A DNA stretch of 64,000 bases from Rutpela maculata (lineage: Eukaryota > Arthropoda > Insecta > Coleoptera > Cerambycidae), in contig OW386285.2 in NCBI GenBank assembly GCA_936432065.2, positions 365,553,249-365,617,248 of the forward strand, written 5' to 3'. Positions within the stretch are counted from its first letter, which is position 1; each line of letters begins with the position of its first letter. Position numbers and translations under genes: made by a program. The notes beneath the pieces were generated by a model that worked only from the letters and a program-made list of their open reading frames with translations, searched no databases and was not told where the DNA came from. Below are positions 1 to 11,394 of the stretch, in pieces.

Positions 1-881
1 TTACAATTTAAACATCGGAATATTTCGAACGTAATTTCTAAATGTTGAAGTATTAAGACTTTCATCATCCGATACGATGTAATTTATTTCTCCTCTAAAA
101 CTACAGACCCATGGTGATTGACAGTCCCTCTAATAAAAGGTAAATCTCGAACGCCTAATATGTATTTAAAATCAATTTAGCATTAAAGATGGTAATTAGT
201 AAGTTGCGACAAAAAGCATATAATTGAATTCAGAGACTTTATGAACATTATTTGCATTTTAGATTGGATTGAAGCCAATTTTCCGGGGCTTTGTCACCCC
301 CGAATTACCATTAAATTCCATTTGCACCAGTATCGTTACGTTACATGACGCAGTCTACGTATAGTCGAACTTTTCTGTTTACTCATTGTAAACTAGTTAA
401 ATATAAGTCGGTTTTAATAGCTGCTTTTTTGGATCTTGGCGTCTGCAAAATTTATTCGGTTACTTTTTGTTCATAAATATTACAACTAGCATACAATCAA
501 AAATCGTTGAGCGTTGCATAATCGTTTATCTCTCTTATTATCAAAACTTGCATCCAGCGGCTTTCAATTGAGGATTAATGATTTTAATAAAATGTACATT
601 TTTCAGTGCACCCAAGCTCCGAAAGCGATTTCCCACCAGGAACCCAGTTCTTGAAATGGTAGAAATTAATTCTCTTGAGAAATTGACGTCATTTTCTTAC
701 GATTTTATGAGATTAAAGTACAACTGTTTGTATTCGTGAAAAAATTGTAGGAAATATTTCTCTTGATATTAATCGAAAAAATTCTCAAGGGTTTTTAGCA
801 GGGAATTCTCGTATGTAATATCACTAGTGCTTAAAATTTTATCGAAAATTTTTTCGAAAGCGTGTTGCCTGGTAATGTAGA
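1..881. other. AT-rich stretch, nothing recognised
   Basis: No convincing open reading frame, RNA gene or terminal repeat is visible. The only ORF-like stretch runs into the hairpin that follows. Confidence 0.4.
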
Positions 882-969
882 GTGCAAATTGGCAATTTAT
901 TATCTGATTAAATCCCGACCGCTTTAGCGGGAGGGATTTAATCTTTGATAATAAACTGCCAATTTGCAC
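882..969. repeat. 88-bp imperfect hairpin (possible MITE core)
   Basis: The outer arms match perfectly (gtgcaaattggca at 882 against tgccaatttgcac ending at 969). Inner arms gattaaatccc and gggatttaatc follow, with a small GC-rich loop. This is a foldback structure of about 37 bp per arm. It could be the core of a very short MITE, but no clear target duplication flanks it. Confidence 0.6.
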
Positions 970-2184
970 GAGTTATATTAACTAGGGGCAACTTAGCTTG
1001 AGAAAAAATTTTTAGATAATATTTAAAGCACGAGTGGTATTTGTGGAGAATATTTCACGAATAAATAATTCATTAAGTATATCTTCAATATTATGTTCAG
1101 TAATTAATTGCCTTCAGACGTTTCCTTGTTGCTTTTTAGAGATTACTCACCTTTATCTTCAATTTCATCATTTACGTCACATAAAAATGCATTTCCAAAG
1201 CGACTCATCTAATAAAAAACAAAGTAGGTTTAAATTATGACAATCAAGAAAAACAATATACGTTAAACCATAGGTACTGTAACTTATAAGACTAGTCATC
1301 ACAACAAAGCACGCTTCGACCAATCACATTACCGGTGAAATCACACAAATTGCATATTACCAATCTATCCCTTTTACGTTCTAATGCTGCCGGCTCAGAT
1401 GGTATGGTACCGCCATCTAGTAACGCTAGCTTAACTTAGTTACTAGCCTAAACAGTGAATTGAATTATTATATTAAAGGGTTTATTAATATATATTGATG
1501 TATTTAATCCTCGTTTCTTATTTGAGAAGTTTGACAGTTAAGTTAAGGTTTACTTGTTTAAGTAGAGAGACTTTAAGTACAACGAATTATAATGTATATA
1601 GTGATACTGCAGAGTTTTGATTTTCCAAATAAGTGTTAGCTACTTTGTAATGATTGATGAATTACCATACGTAAGTACCTACATTCGTGTATTTATCATA
1701 AAATAACTGATTTGTCTGCTTCGTAGATATTCATATTTAATTTTAGTTGTGAAAATTATTTTGTAATTATGTTAGGTATTAAGCCATTGAAAACTTGTCC
1801 CGAACCTGCATAAGTTCCACACAATTGGCTTTTTAGGTTATTAATACAATACTACAATTTACGTTATCAATTAGTAATAAGCTAGAGAAGATATTTATAG
1901 ATAACATTTAAAAGCACGATTTGTCCTATTTGCCGAAAACATGTCACGACACAAAACGTCAAAAAATTTTCGCAATATTTGCCGCTGCAGCGACCTAAAA
2001 AATTAGAGCGATAAATTTTGCATGTTGGTCCTGTCAAAAGCAGATCTAGCTTGAATTACCACTAATAATGACGTTTGAATGGTGCAATGTTGTGAACGGG
2101 CTCTCATTGGCTATAGCGTTAACGAGTGAAATAATCTTAATAAATTTTACTTTTAGATTATATATACAAACTGTGACGTTAATT
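970..2184. other. AT-rich stretch, nothing recognised
   Basis: Only short ORFs with no recognisable domain are seen. There is a short palindrome around 1397-1421 (agatgg...ccatct) but no other structure. Confidence 0.35.
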
Positions 2185-2313
2185 ATGGGAGATGAGGAAC
2201 TAGATTTTGGATTATTTGAAGATGCTGAACTAGTATGTGCAAATCTGAATCCAGATATAGATGCTAGAGAAAGACTGCAACAACAAATTATAAATGATTT
2301 TAAATTTCACTAA
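2185..2313 (+). CDS. small acidic ORF, unrecognised (possible exon or transposon fragment)
   Basis: The reading frame is open from 2068, but the ATG at 2185 gives a compositionally more protein-like 42-residue peptide. It begins MGDEELDFGLFEDAEL and ends with a charged ARERLQQQIINDF stretch. AT-rich sequence with a possible polyadenylation signal (attaaaataaaaac, near 2402) follows. I do not recognise the family. It may be the first exon of a host gene, the N-terminus of a decayed transposase, or a chance ORF. No splice donor was identified that would extend it. Confidence 0.2.
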   Translation: MGDEELDFGLFEDAELVCANLNPDIDARERLQQQIINDFKFH

Positions 2314-3076
2314 AATATTTTTAGTCACATTCAATTAGGTACTTATTGTTTATTTCAATATTTTTGTTTATTTTAAATCACAATTTATAGAAAGTGTTTG
2401 TATTAAAATAAAAACTTTTTAATAAGAATTACGAATTACAAGCCTGGCCGCGTTAGGTGCAATAACTATGTATTGCCACAAAACGCTAAAGTTTTGATTG
2501 AAAAAGACACCAGCCGAAAAACTTATTCCTATTTAAATGAGCTCTCATGGCAGCCACTCGCAATTAGGGTAGTTGAAGGTAGTAACGGTGATCACCATAT
2601 ATAGGTGCGCTTATTGCCCAAGAAGTATATTAAAAGTTCTTACGCAGTAACACGGCTTGTACCGAATATTCTAAATGGAAAAATGATTAAAAATTACGGC
2701 TTACGGTAAGTGAATCATGAGTATTTATGCTCCATTTGAGAACAAAAAACTCAGTGGGGTTTTGTGGGGATTTTTAGTTATGTCTCACGAAACTTAAAAA
2801 ACTGAAATTAAAAAAAAATAATAATTTAACTTAACGGCTTTAAAATAAAATAGCAGTCTTATATTACACAAAAATACAAAAATTAAGTACTTATCCTAAA
2901 GATCTTCTGGTAAACATTTGAAGACAAAAATACAATTAATAAAAACATACGCACCACTCAAATTTTGTCAACAAACTGAGTTGCGAGCGAACTTTCACAT
3001 ACCCTTATATTTAAGCAGCAGGCAGATTCGTGGCATATTAGGGTTCATATTCCAGGAAAGTTTAATTATTTCTTAA
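2314..3076. other. non-coding, nothing recognised
   Basis: AT-rich sequence with no ORF, repeat or RNA gene that I can support. Confidence 0.35.
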
Positions 3077-3325
3077 TCTAATATATAAAAATCTCGTGTC
3101 ACAGTGTTTGTTATCGAACTCCTCCGAAACGGCTTGACCGATTTTTATGAAATTTTTGGTGTATATTTGGTAGGTCTGAGAATAGGTCGTAGGCTATTTT
3201 ATAGGCTACGTAGGCTTTTTATACCCCTAGGTGATAAGGGTGGCCCTATCCAGAAATTTTCTTTTTATTTTTTGGACAAAAATTTATAAATTATATGGCA
3301 AAACAACGTTTGCTGGGTCAGCTAG
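3077..3325 (+). mobile_element. short non-autonomous Helitron-like element
   Basis: The element starts with TC after an A (3076) and ends with CTAG before a T (3326). This is the Helitron rule of insertion between A and T with 5' TC and 3' CTRR ends. The 5' segment (tctaatatataaaaatctcg, then a 'cggcttgaccgattttta' motif) and the end 'gctgggtcagCTAG' resemble abundant insect non-autonomous Helitrons known to me. At 249 bp it has no rolling-circle Rep/helicase gene, so it would depend on an autonomous partner. A 3' hairpin is not obvious. Confidence 0.65.
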
Positions 3326-3756
3326 TATGCATATAAAGTATGAAAGCCATTCAATGAACTTGTAAAATTTGACTTTTGGCCGCTATTTTTAATTTTCGGA
3401 CCACTCTGCAGACGTGATAGAGGTGTCAAGTCTGGGGATCTTGCTGGCTGCAATATCTAAAAAGGTCGATATCTCAAAAACTCTGATACTTTGTAAAATG
3501 ATATATAATATGGTCGTATAGGTTCTATTCATCTTAGAACTCCTATTGATGTACCAAACAATCTGTATAACACTTTTCTGATATATTGCTGTTCGAAAGG
3601 AATTTAATTTGTTCTCTATACCGTGTTTCGTACTAGTGGGACTTTTGAAGATTTTAATCCCGCAGTTATGCTTACTGTATATTTCTGAAATCTCTATTTA
3701 TTTGTGAACTATTTTCCCAATTAATTTTACCATACTTTAGACTCGAATGAAAGTTA
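3326..3756. other. non-coding, nothing recognised
   Basis: No supported feature between the Helitron and the LINE 3' end. Confidence 0.35.
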
Positions 3757-4600
3757 ATGAACTCTTGTTCATTACTAATAATAATAATAAAAACAATAAT
3801 TTATTTTCCATAATGACAACATTACAATTGTATAGGAATAGTCAAATTTACAAGCATATACCTTAAAAACTAGGTAAAAAAATCACATACGGAATAAAAA
3901 CATTTTGACAATAAAAACAATTTTAACTTACTTTTAAAATCCTGTAAACTTCTAGCTAATTTACATTCTGTGGGTAAATAGTTAAACATCTTTGGACCCA
4001 TGTAATTTGGGGAATTGCAAGTTATATTTAGTCTTGCATATGTTATTCGAAAATCTTCCTTGCTACGCGTATTTACGTTATGAATATTTTTATTTACATT
4101 TTTTATTTACATTCTTATTTCGATAAACAAAACCACACAATTTCAAAAATGTATAAACATGGCAAGGTTGAAATATAGTTCTCTCTAAATACCTCTTTAC
4201 AAGAATGGGTACTAGAAATATTAGCTATACAACGCAATATACGTTTTTGAGCAATAAAAATGTTCTGTGATAGAGTGGAGTTCCCCCAGAAACAGACACC
4301 ATACCTCAATCTAGAATCTACTTGGGCATAGTATAAATTAACTAATTGTTGCTTAGTAAGCACTGTTTTAATATTGTTAAACAAAAATGAAATTGATGCT
4401 AGTTTGGAAATCAGATATTCACAATGCGATTTCCAGCTTAAACATTCATCAATATGTAAACCCAAAAACTTTATACTTTCATGCTTACCTGTTATAAATG
4501 ATTCATTGACCTTTAATGAAATAGACTGGCAGTTTTTCTGTCTGTTATGGAACTGAGTTATTTGAGTTTTTTCTACATTGAAATACAATTGATGTTGATT
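3757..4600 (-). pseudogene. 5'-truncated non-LTR retrotransposon (LINE), C-terminal RT region and 3' tail
   Basis: The longest frame (4115-4588) gives 157 residues of the last third of a CR1/Jockey-type reverse transcriptase. It has the thumb motif KFLGLHIDECLSWKSH, then LVNLYYAQVDSRLRYGVCFWG, QKRILRCI and a TLPCLYIFE segment. Past a frame break, 3930-4080 still encodes the typical tail with SPNYMGPKMFNYLPTE and FKSKLKLFLLS. The 3' end (low coordinates) has an ATT/TTA-rich tail near 3776-3800 and a small hairpin (aatgaac/gttcatt at about 3757-3775). Endonuclease and the RT catalytic core are absent, so it is a dead-on-arrival copy. Confidence 0.8.
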
Positions 4601-4654
4601 GAAAAATGTAGTAATTACTAAATAAATAAGATTAATAAGTACTTAATTGGTAAT

Positions 4655-5027
4655 GAAAAAAAACTAAAAAACACGCTTTTATAAATACTGCGCTAAAAAG
4701 CAAAAAATAATCATCGAACCTGTTGTCTCTGTCTACCCCGTAAGGGCCTTAGTGTAAGCCGTGTTTGTAATTTATAATATTTGCGTATAAAAGCGTGGGA
4801 TGTTATTCGAACGCTATTTCGAACAGGTTCGATACCTAATTAAAACGCTGAAGATATCATTAGATTAAATGAAAAGCGCCCTACGCTTTTATACTCAAAT
4901 ATTATATTTAATTACAAACACGGCTTACACTAAGGCCCTTACGGGGTAGACAGAGAGAACACAGGTTCCATGATTATTTTTTGCTTTTTGGTGCAGTATT
5001 TATAAAAGCGTGTTTTTTTAGTTTTTT
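4655..5027. mobile_element. foldback element with about 150-bp inverted arms
   Basis: The left arm reads (aaaaaaact)aaaaaacacgcttttata...gtctaccccgtaagggcc...cggcttac-type sequence, and it recurs inverted on the right (ggcccttacggggtagac ... tataaaagcgtgttttttta). The arms cover roughly 4655-4800 and 4865-5027, separated by about 65 bp. There is no coding capacity. This is a MITE-type foldback of unassigned superfamily, and the target duplication is not clear because the flanks are A/T runs. Confidence 0.65.
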
Positions 5028-5456
5028 AAACTATTAATTTATTTTTTACTTTTTAGTCTTGTATTTAAGGAAAGAATTTTGACACTGTCGACATTTATGT
5101 AAAGAATTCGACTAAATATTAATAATCTGCCACCTCGAAAATCCCCAGATATCGATTTTCATACGAATCAAACCATAAATTTCAAAACTTATCCGTCATT
5201 TTGACGCCACCATTTTGAATTGTTAAAGGACCGGATAATTGTAATCTGCAACCTCGATAACCCACAGATACCGACTTTCAGTCGAATCAGATGATACTTG
5301 ATAAAATCTATCCGCCATGTTGACGCAGCCATTTTGAATTTTTAAGTTTTGATCACATATTTGTTTTCTACTTATCAAGCTCTTTCTTTTGATACCCATA
5401 TCAACGGGGTTGTAAAGAAAATGATAATCCGCCATCTTGGAGCGGCGGCCATTTTG

Positions 5457-5973
5457 CAAGGGCGGATCCAGGGGGGGCACTAGGGGCAATTGCCCCCCGC
5501 CCCCGAGAAGAATAGGATGTAATATTATTTATTATTGAATAATGAAAATGTCGATATAATTATTGATTGTTCGGTGGTAGACGGTCGCAGTCAGTGGTGG
5601 TTTGACCAGGTTGGCTAGTTGGTAAATGCCGACTGGGCCTTAGGGTCGCGTGTAACGAGGGGTTATGTTTATAAAAAAAAATTTGGTACGGGAAAATTTT
5701 TTTTTAGATTTCTCTGTACGTAGAAAATTTTTTTTCCGGATTTCTGTTTTTCGCTTAATAAAAAAAATTTTGGGACGAAAAAAAAAATTTATTTCAGATT
5801 TCTCCCCCCCCGCTCATCAGAATAATTTTGGGACCAAAAAAAAATCTTTTTCGGATTTCTCCCCCCCACTCATCAAACAAATTGGGACGACGTTTAGATA
5901 CATGCGAAGCAAAAATATTCAAATCGCCTCTGGCCGCAGTGCCCCCCCAGTAACCTTTCTGGATCCGCCCTTG
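5457..5973 (+). mobile_element. non-autonomous hAT-like element (517 bp)
   Basis: Perfect 15-bp terminal inverted repeats CAAGGGCGGATCCAG / CTGGATCCGCCCTTG are flanked by the 8-bp duplication CCATTTTG (5449-5456 and 5974-5981). The paralogous repeat near 62880 has a single CCATTTTG with no insertion, which is a natural empty site. TIRs beginning CA(A/G)GGGCGGATCC with 8-bp duplications are typical of hAT. The interior has C-runs and degenerate 'gatttctcccccc..ctcatca' subrepeats shared with the element at 9168-9727. No transposase is present, and the 105-codon ORF inside is just subrepeat translation. Confidence 0.9.
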
Positions 5974-6010
5974 CCATTTTGAACATATTATAATATTGAG
6001 TATACTATAT

Positions 6011-6143
6011 TACCTCAATTCTTTTCGTCTGCACTATCTGCACCAGTGCAGATAATAGAAGGAGATAGAGAGCTATTATACATAAGTTGAAAAGAGATAC
6101 ATTTGCACTGGTGCAGATAGTGCAGACGAAAAGAATTGACCTA
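6011..6143. mobile_element. tiny MITE with 36-bp perfect inverted arms
   Basis: Arms tcaattcttttcgtctgcac... at 6015 and ...gtgcagacgaaaagaattga ending at 6139 are perfect for about 36 bp. They are separated by about 50 bp of unique sequence. The equivalent position of the other repeat copy (62918-62925, actatattgcattgtc) lacks it, so it is an insertion. The duplication is probably only tat(t/c), and the exact edges are uncertain by a few bases. Confidence 0.7.
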
Positions 6144-7399
6144 TCGCATTGTCATCAGAGCTACACACACCAAGTTTCATGATGATACAACAATTAGAAG
6201 TGGGTGAAATTCAGTTCCTTAGATTTTTTACTTACATACATACTTAGTTACAAGTCGACCTAATGAAAGCGTGTTAAAAATGAAAACAAAAATGTCGATA
6301 AATGTAATAACCAAATAACTCTGCAAATATTATTTTGTATATCACTAATTGACAATACGTTATGCGTAATTGATTTATCAACAAAAATTGATTACATTAA
6401 TTGAATAGTAAAAATTTACATTATTTTAATTACTTGTCAGTAAATGTAGTCGTTTAGTCAATTAGGTTTATTATGCTGCAAATATTCAGTCTAATCATTA
6501 ATTGAGGCGATTATCTTTATTGCAATACCAATTAGTATATAATTTGCATTTTCTGGCATAACAGCCGATTACTTTTTTGTTAGATCATCTTATTTTATAT
6601 ACATGTAAAATCCGTGGGTGTGTATTTGTGATAAATATACCGGTTTAAATGAAAAATGCAACACCACGATTATGTTGAGCAGTTTTCATGAAAGGGCATA
6701 GTATAAAATCTGCCCCCAAACAAAATTTTGTTTGTTATCAACTATTTGAAGAGGTTTACTAAATATGATTTTCCTAAAATTTGAAGCCTGCAGCCATATG
6801 GAGGAGTGGTGGAGGGTTTCTTGATTTTCGTTTTTTAAAATTTTCTCGGATACCGTTGTACGAAAAAATCCGAAATAATTCACAGTTGTTACTTACATGT
6901 TGGACTATTTACCCAATTTTTTTCATAATTTTTAAATGCAAACATATGCAAAAAAATTGCAAATTTTTTAACACAATTTTTTGGCACTTTAAGAAAGAGA
7001 GCCACTCTGAATTTTTCATCGTAAATTACTCATTTATCAGGGCCTATTCCCAAATTTGTTCATATTTTTAAAAGATGTGGAAGACAGTTAAAAAAAACGA
7101 AAAACTGCATTACCGACCATTCTCTTATACGCGGTTCACTATCATTTGGACGCATGTCTTGTTAACAAATATATACAGTTTTTCCATCGCTTATAAGTGC
7201 ATTTTTAACAATCCGTTTTAGATCATTTTAACAGTTTTTAGGTGCTATTTATAACGTTTTTATTACCTACGTTCAAGTATGCCCAGTAATCTAAAGAACG
7301 ACGTGCGCTCGAGTGGGGCCTCCACGGGACCGTCGGAAAGACCAGGTTTGTTCACAATATCTACCGTTTATGTGTAAAAACCGCTGCCCAAGGAATCAC

Positions 7400-8044
7400 T
7401 ACTTCCACATCTAGATTTTCTAACCAAGTCTATCACAACGAAAACATTTTGTGTGTGGAAATAATTGCTTATGGAACTTCAATAATATAATATTTCAAAT
7501 CGTCTACCCCAAAAACCCATAAAACGATATCCCACATCGGTACTGGGATGGGGGTGGTAGTGGGGGTGGATGAAGTAAAAAAATAATTTGATGTTTTTGG
7601 TTCTTGTGAACACACCAAATTGCAATTTTTTTTCATCCCCTTAAACAATGGGGTGGGGGTGGTAATGGGGATAATTAATGCCAAAAAATTTTTTGAGACC
7701 TTAACTTCTCTTGTATATATTAAATTCCAAATTTATGGACTCTTACCTGCTTGATTTACCTATTTACCCCAATTTACCCCCCAACCCTTCGACGGAATAA
7801 GATGTAAATATAATCTAGTTCCAGATCCCGTAAAAGTATATACGTATACTAAATTTCAAGTCAATATCTTAAACGGTTCCAGAGTAATCGTGCGCACAAA
7901 AAAGTTACAGAGACCGACAGACAGAAGTTTTTTTTTCGCTCAAACTTAAAATCTCGACGTTTCACGATATTCTAAGCCCATTTGATCAATACAAATTTTC
8001 GAAATTTTTTTGTCGTTACTATACTTCCACTGGATGTAGAAGTA
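7400..8044 (+). repeat. 645-bp terminal-repeat element, copy A
   Basis: Starts TACTTCCACATC and ends GATGTAGAAGTA. The same sequence is inverted at 53846-54489 (644 bp). The interior includes G-rich tracts, the 'gttccagagtaatcgtgcgcaca' region and a (gtct)n-like run. The right end forms a small hairpin (tacttcca...tagaagta). TA at each edge would suit a Tc1/mariner-type duplication. However, homology with copy B continues about 25 bp outside one end (accgctgcccaaggaatcac), so the true boundary may lie further out. It has no coding potential. Confidence 0.6.
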
Positions 8045-9167
8045 ATTATTCTTCTATTAATGTCCGATGGAAAATCACAAGGTTTATTCATTACAATTTA
8101 ACTATCCGATAGTCGTACAAGTTTAGTAAGTATCAGTTTACCAGTTACCAACAGTTTCCAAGAAATAACGTTTGTAGAAATCAGGGCATGTTAATATTAA
8201 TAACTTCTGTAATGATGGATAGAAAACTCTAATTGTATGACGATAGTAGTATAGGTATTAATCCCCGGGTAGAAACGCCGGAAACCACCCCTCACTCACC
8301 GTTTGAGGGAAATGAATATTTTTCCCGTGATCAGCGACCCCGAAAACGGGGGGATACGCGTTTGAACCGAATCATTTGAAAAAAAAAATTTTTTTTTCAC
8401 CCCTCCTGAGGGTTTAATTAATCCTAGGCCTGCTGTCTGAATTCCACTTACTCTATAACCCCCTTCCATGATATTTCAAGCATAACATGTTGATAAATCA
8501 CTCCCAGACACGTTTATATCTGAAAACATAAAGGGATCCATAAAAGGGCTGGCCGTTTCAGGCGGTCAAAAACTTCTCCCACCACTTGCATCGTGTTCAG
8601 CATCCTCGAAAATGGGGGGAAAGGTAATTTCGTCTTTGCACGAAATATTTACACTATTTTTGCCTTCATTACATAGACTAACGTGCGTCCAAATGATAGT
8701 GAGGCGCGTATAAGAGAATGGTTGGTAATGCAGTTTTTCGTTTTTTTAACCATGTTCCACGTCTTTTAAATTATGAAAAAATTTGGGAAAAGGACTTGAT
8801 AAATGAGTAATTTACGATGAAAAATTCAGAGTGGTCCTCTTTCTTAAAGTGCCAAAAAATTGTGTTCAAAAATTTGCAAAATTTTTTTGCATATGAAATT
8901 TGTATTTAAAAATTATGAAAAAAATTGGGTAAATAGTCCAACATGTAAGTAACAACTGTGAATTATTTCGGATTTTTTCGTACAACGGTATCCGAGGAAA
9001 TTTTAAAAAACGAAAATCAAAAACCCCCCACCACTCCTCCAATATGGCGGCTGCAGGCTTAAAATTTTGGGAAAATCATATTTAGAGTAAGCCCCTTCAA
9101 ATAGTTGATAACAAACAAAATTTTGTTTGGGGGCAGATTTTACATGCTTATCCTGCTATGCCCTTTT

Positions 9168-9727
9168 CAGGGGCGTAGCGAAGGGGGGTATGGGGGTACA
9201 TTACACCCCCCCCCCCAACTTTGTCAAACTTGGCAAAAGTTGTAAATTTGAGATGCAAGATGACAATTTTTACTGAAATTTGTTTTTAAGATTTTCTCCC
9301 CCTCGCTCATCAATTTTTATTTCGGCGGAATTTGGCAAAAGTTGGAAATTCGAGTTGTAAGTCGCCAATTTTATTGTAAATTTTTTTTTCTAGAATTTCT
9401 CCCCTTCGCTCATCAATTTTTATTTAGGGTAAAAGTTGGACATTTAAGGATGGAAGTTGGCAATTTGTACTGAAAATTTTTTTTTTTTAGAATTTCTCCC
9501 CTCCCCCCCTCATCAATTTTTGTTTAGGGTAAAAGTTGGACATTTGAGATGGAAGTTGGCAATTTGTACTGAAAAAAAATTGTTTTAGAATTTGCCCCCC
9601 CCCCCCGCTCATCAATTTTTTTGGAGGGATTATTATTTAATTATTTACAGAGTTGGCATTTTGAGTCTTATGAAGTTGGCAAATTTGAAAAATAACCCCC
9701 CAAAAAAGTTGGCTCGCTACGCCCCTG
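9168..9727 (+). mobile_element. non-autonomous hAT-like element (560 bp)
   Basis: TIRs CAGGGGCGTAGCGA / TCGCTACGCCCCTG (14 bp) with the 8-bp target duplication GCCCTTTT (9160-9167 and 9728-9735). It sits in the right arm of the 6681-9745 foldback, and the left arm (aaagggcatag near 6691) is the uninterrupted equivalent. The interior carries about four degenerate 110-120-bp subrepeats with 'atttctcccc..gctcatcaattttt' and 'aagttgg'. The subrepeat motif links it to the 5457-5973 element. No transposase. Confidence 0.9.
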
Positions 9728-9889
9728 GCCCTTTTCATCAAAGTTGCCCTACATCATTAAAACATTATCATTGGGAGACGGTAAAAATTTAAGTAATTCG
9801 TGGAATCACTGTGATTTTGAAACTATTCATTCTCTATATTAGGCAAGCCGCCAATGAGACGGTCAGTGTTAATAAATGGCCATTGTACT

Positions 9890-10310
9890 ATATTCTATTT
9901 CTTGGAGAATCGAGGTACGTCTCGAGATATTTCTGTCATACCAAATTTTACTGAACAGGTAAGCTTCAGATGTTGTCGTTTGTACTTCGTCGAATTTCAT
10001 TTTCTCAGTTTCCGGTAAGAATTGTCCACAAGGGTTCCAAGGTAAAGCATCTTATTTATTACCTCGCAATCATCCTTTGTGTGTCTGGATTATTTTCATT
10101 CTCTTTTTCTACAATCATACATACATCTACATTTTATTGTACCTACCTAGTTTATACTTAAACCGTACTCAGAACTTATTACTCGAAAGTTATCCAACAG
10201 GTGTGTGAGCTCCTCCTCGCTTGCTGCAACTAAGGTAATATGATCTGTAAATTTCAAGCTAGAAATGTTGGCTAGTGGTATCTCATCCTCAGTTTTTTAG
10301 ATAAATTGAA
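9890..10310 (-). pseudogene. LINE reverse transcriptase fragment
   Basis: The minus strand over 10155-10300 reads LKFTDHITLVAASEEELTHL, the position of the (F/Y)ADD catalytic box followed by its usual E/L-rich helix. FTDH replaces FADD, so it is catalytically lost. Further 3', past breaks, comes a YLGTLVDN thumb motif (about 10035). Stops and frameshifts occur throughout. It is a non-LTR RT fragment different from the other LINEs in the window; the clade cannot be assigned. Confidence 0.65.
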
Positions 10311-11394
10311 AATATCTGGAGAATGTTTTAATATAATCTTATTTCTTTAAAATAGGCGTTTTCTATATAAAAATTTAAAAAATAATGCGAGGCATACAAA
10401 TTCAATGAATAATCATTGTTAGCTCATAGTTTTAAACTGTAGTATAACTTGAAAACAGATTCTGATTACGTGTGATACAACCTTGTGTAATTCTCCATGT
10501 GATATATATACGAAGAGCAGTGGTTTTATATAAAATTTATCGACTGTTAGAATGACCTAGATAAAATATTAAGTTACATTTATGATTTCGTGGCAGACGC
10601 GAAATAATAATAATTCACCAAGAATTTACGATATAATGTTGCCTGTTAACCATTCACGTGTACAAAGTTTTGAAACTCACGGAAATGTCAGGAAACGTGT
10701 CTATAACTCATCTCGCAGCCGAAAAGGACAATCTGAAAATAACAGATGTAAAAAATCTTTCCAGTCGCTTAATTCCTGCGTCGTTGGGGAACCATTACGT
10801 ATAAATCTCGGTATTTTTCTCCATTTCGTGGCAACGGCACGCTATCAGGTTTGTGGAGTTCCATTACTTTCTTTCCTAATGATGCCTATAAATATAACAT
10901 GCATGCCTCGTTTTACTGAGTACGATACTGGATTGAACGTTTTATGAAGGTTCTACGCTGCTTAGACAAGTACAAGCTTCGAGTGATGCCAGTAATGGAT
11001 ACAGATTATCATAAGACTAACGATAGATGTAAAAGAAGTCCAGAAAATATTTTTGATGAATTTTTTGAATTACTATTGACTCCAATTGTTATTATTATGA
11101 CTATGAATATACGGGCAAGTCAAGTAGTGAATAAATTCTATAAGTTTTTTGGGAACATCGCTAGCACATTTCAAAAGATTCGTGAGTGCCATCTTTTGAT
11201 ATATTTTTGAAATTATTTAGAAAAACTTTCGCAAAGCTATGACGGCATCAATATTTTTTTGCCATGTTTTGTTGCGGAATTTGAAAGAGCGTATTTTTTT
11301 ACATACAACACGGTTAATACCGATTTAGGTTGCATAGGGAATATTTTAAGAATAACTACTATAAATACTGAGGTAAAAATAAATAAATAAAACC
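10311..11394. other. unassigned sequence with two unrecognised ORFs
   Basis: Two + strand ORFs (10582-10947, 121 codons; 10944-11210, 88 codons) overlap at an ATGA. Neither shows a domain I recognise. The first is N/R/S-rich and the second has KRSPENIFDEFFELL. They could be decayed transposon coding sequence or chance ORFs. Confidence 0.2.

Larger units (their letters stand above)
5036..6290 (+). repeat. dispersed repeat, copy 1 (interrupted twice)
   Basis: Matches 62487-63165 in the same orientation. It opens with 'ctttttagtctt' and contains three degenerate subunits of about 110 bp, each carrying a 'gccattttga' type motif (5190-5220, 5310-5345, 5430-5456). Relative to the other copy it holds two clean insertions, at 5457-5973 and about 6011-6143, described separately. 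No coding potential was recognised, so its class is unknown. Confidence 0.7.
6681..9745. mobile_element. 3.1-kb foldback element with about 480-bp arms
   Basis: 6681-7156 recurs inverted at 8684-9745 (after removing the hAT insertion at 9168-9727). For example, 'ctatcatttggacgca' at 7139 matches 'tgcgtccaaatgatag' at 8684, and 'agttttcatgaaagggca' at 6681 matches the right end. The arms are roughly 85-90% alike by eye. The 1.5-kb loop has no gene and includes the 645-bp repeat at 7400-8044. The arms contain only short ORFs. Ends and target duplication are not firmly defined. Confidence 0.75.

Noticed and set aside
5665..5982. 105-codon ORF with repeated FSPP..K segments
   Set aside because: Translation of C-rich/A-rich subrepeats inside a non-autonomous hAT element; it crosses the TIR and target duplication.
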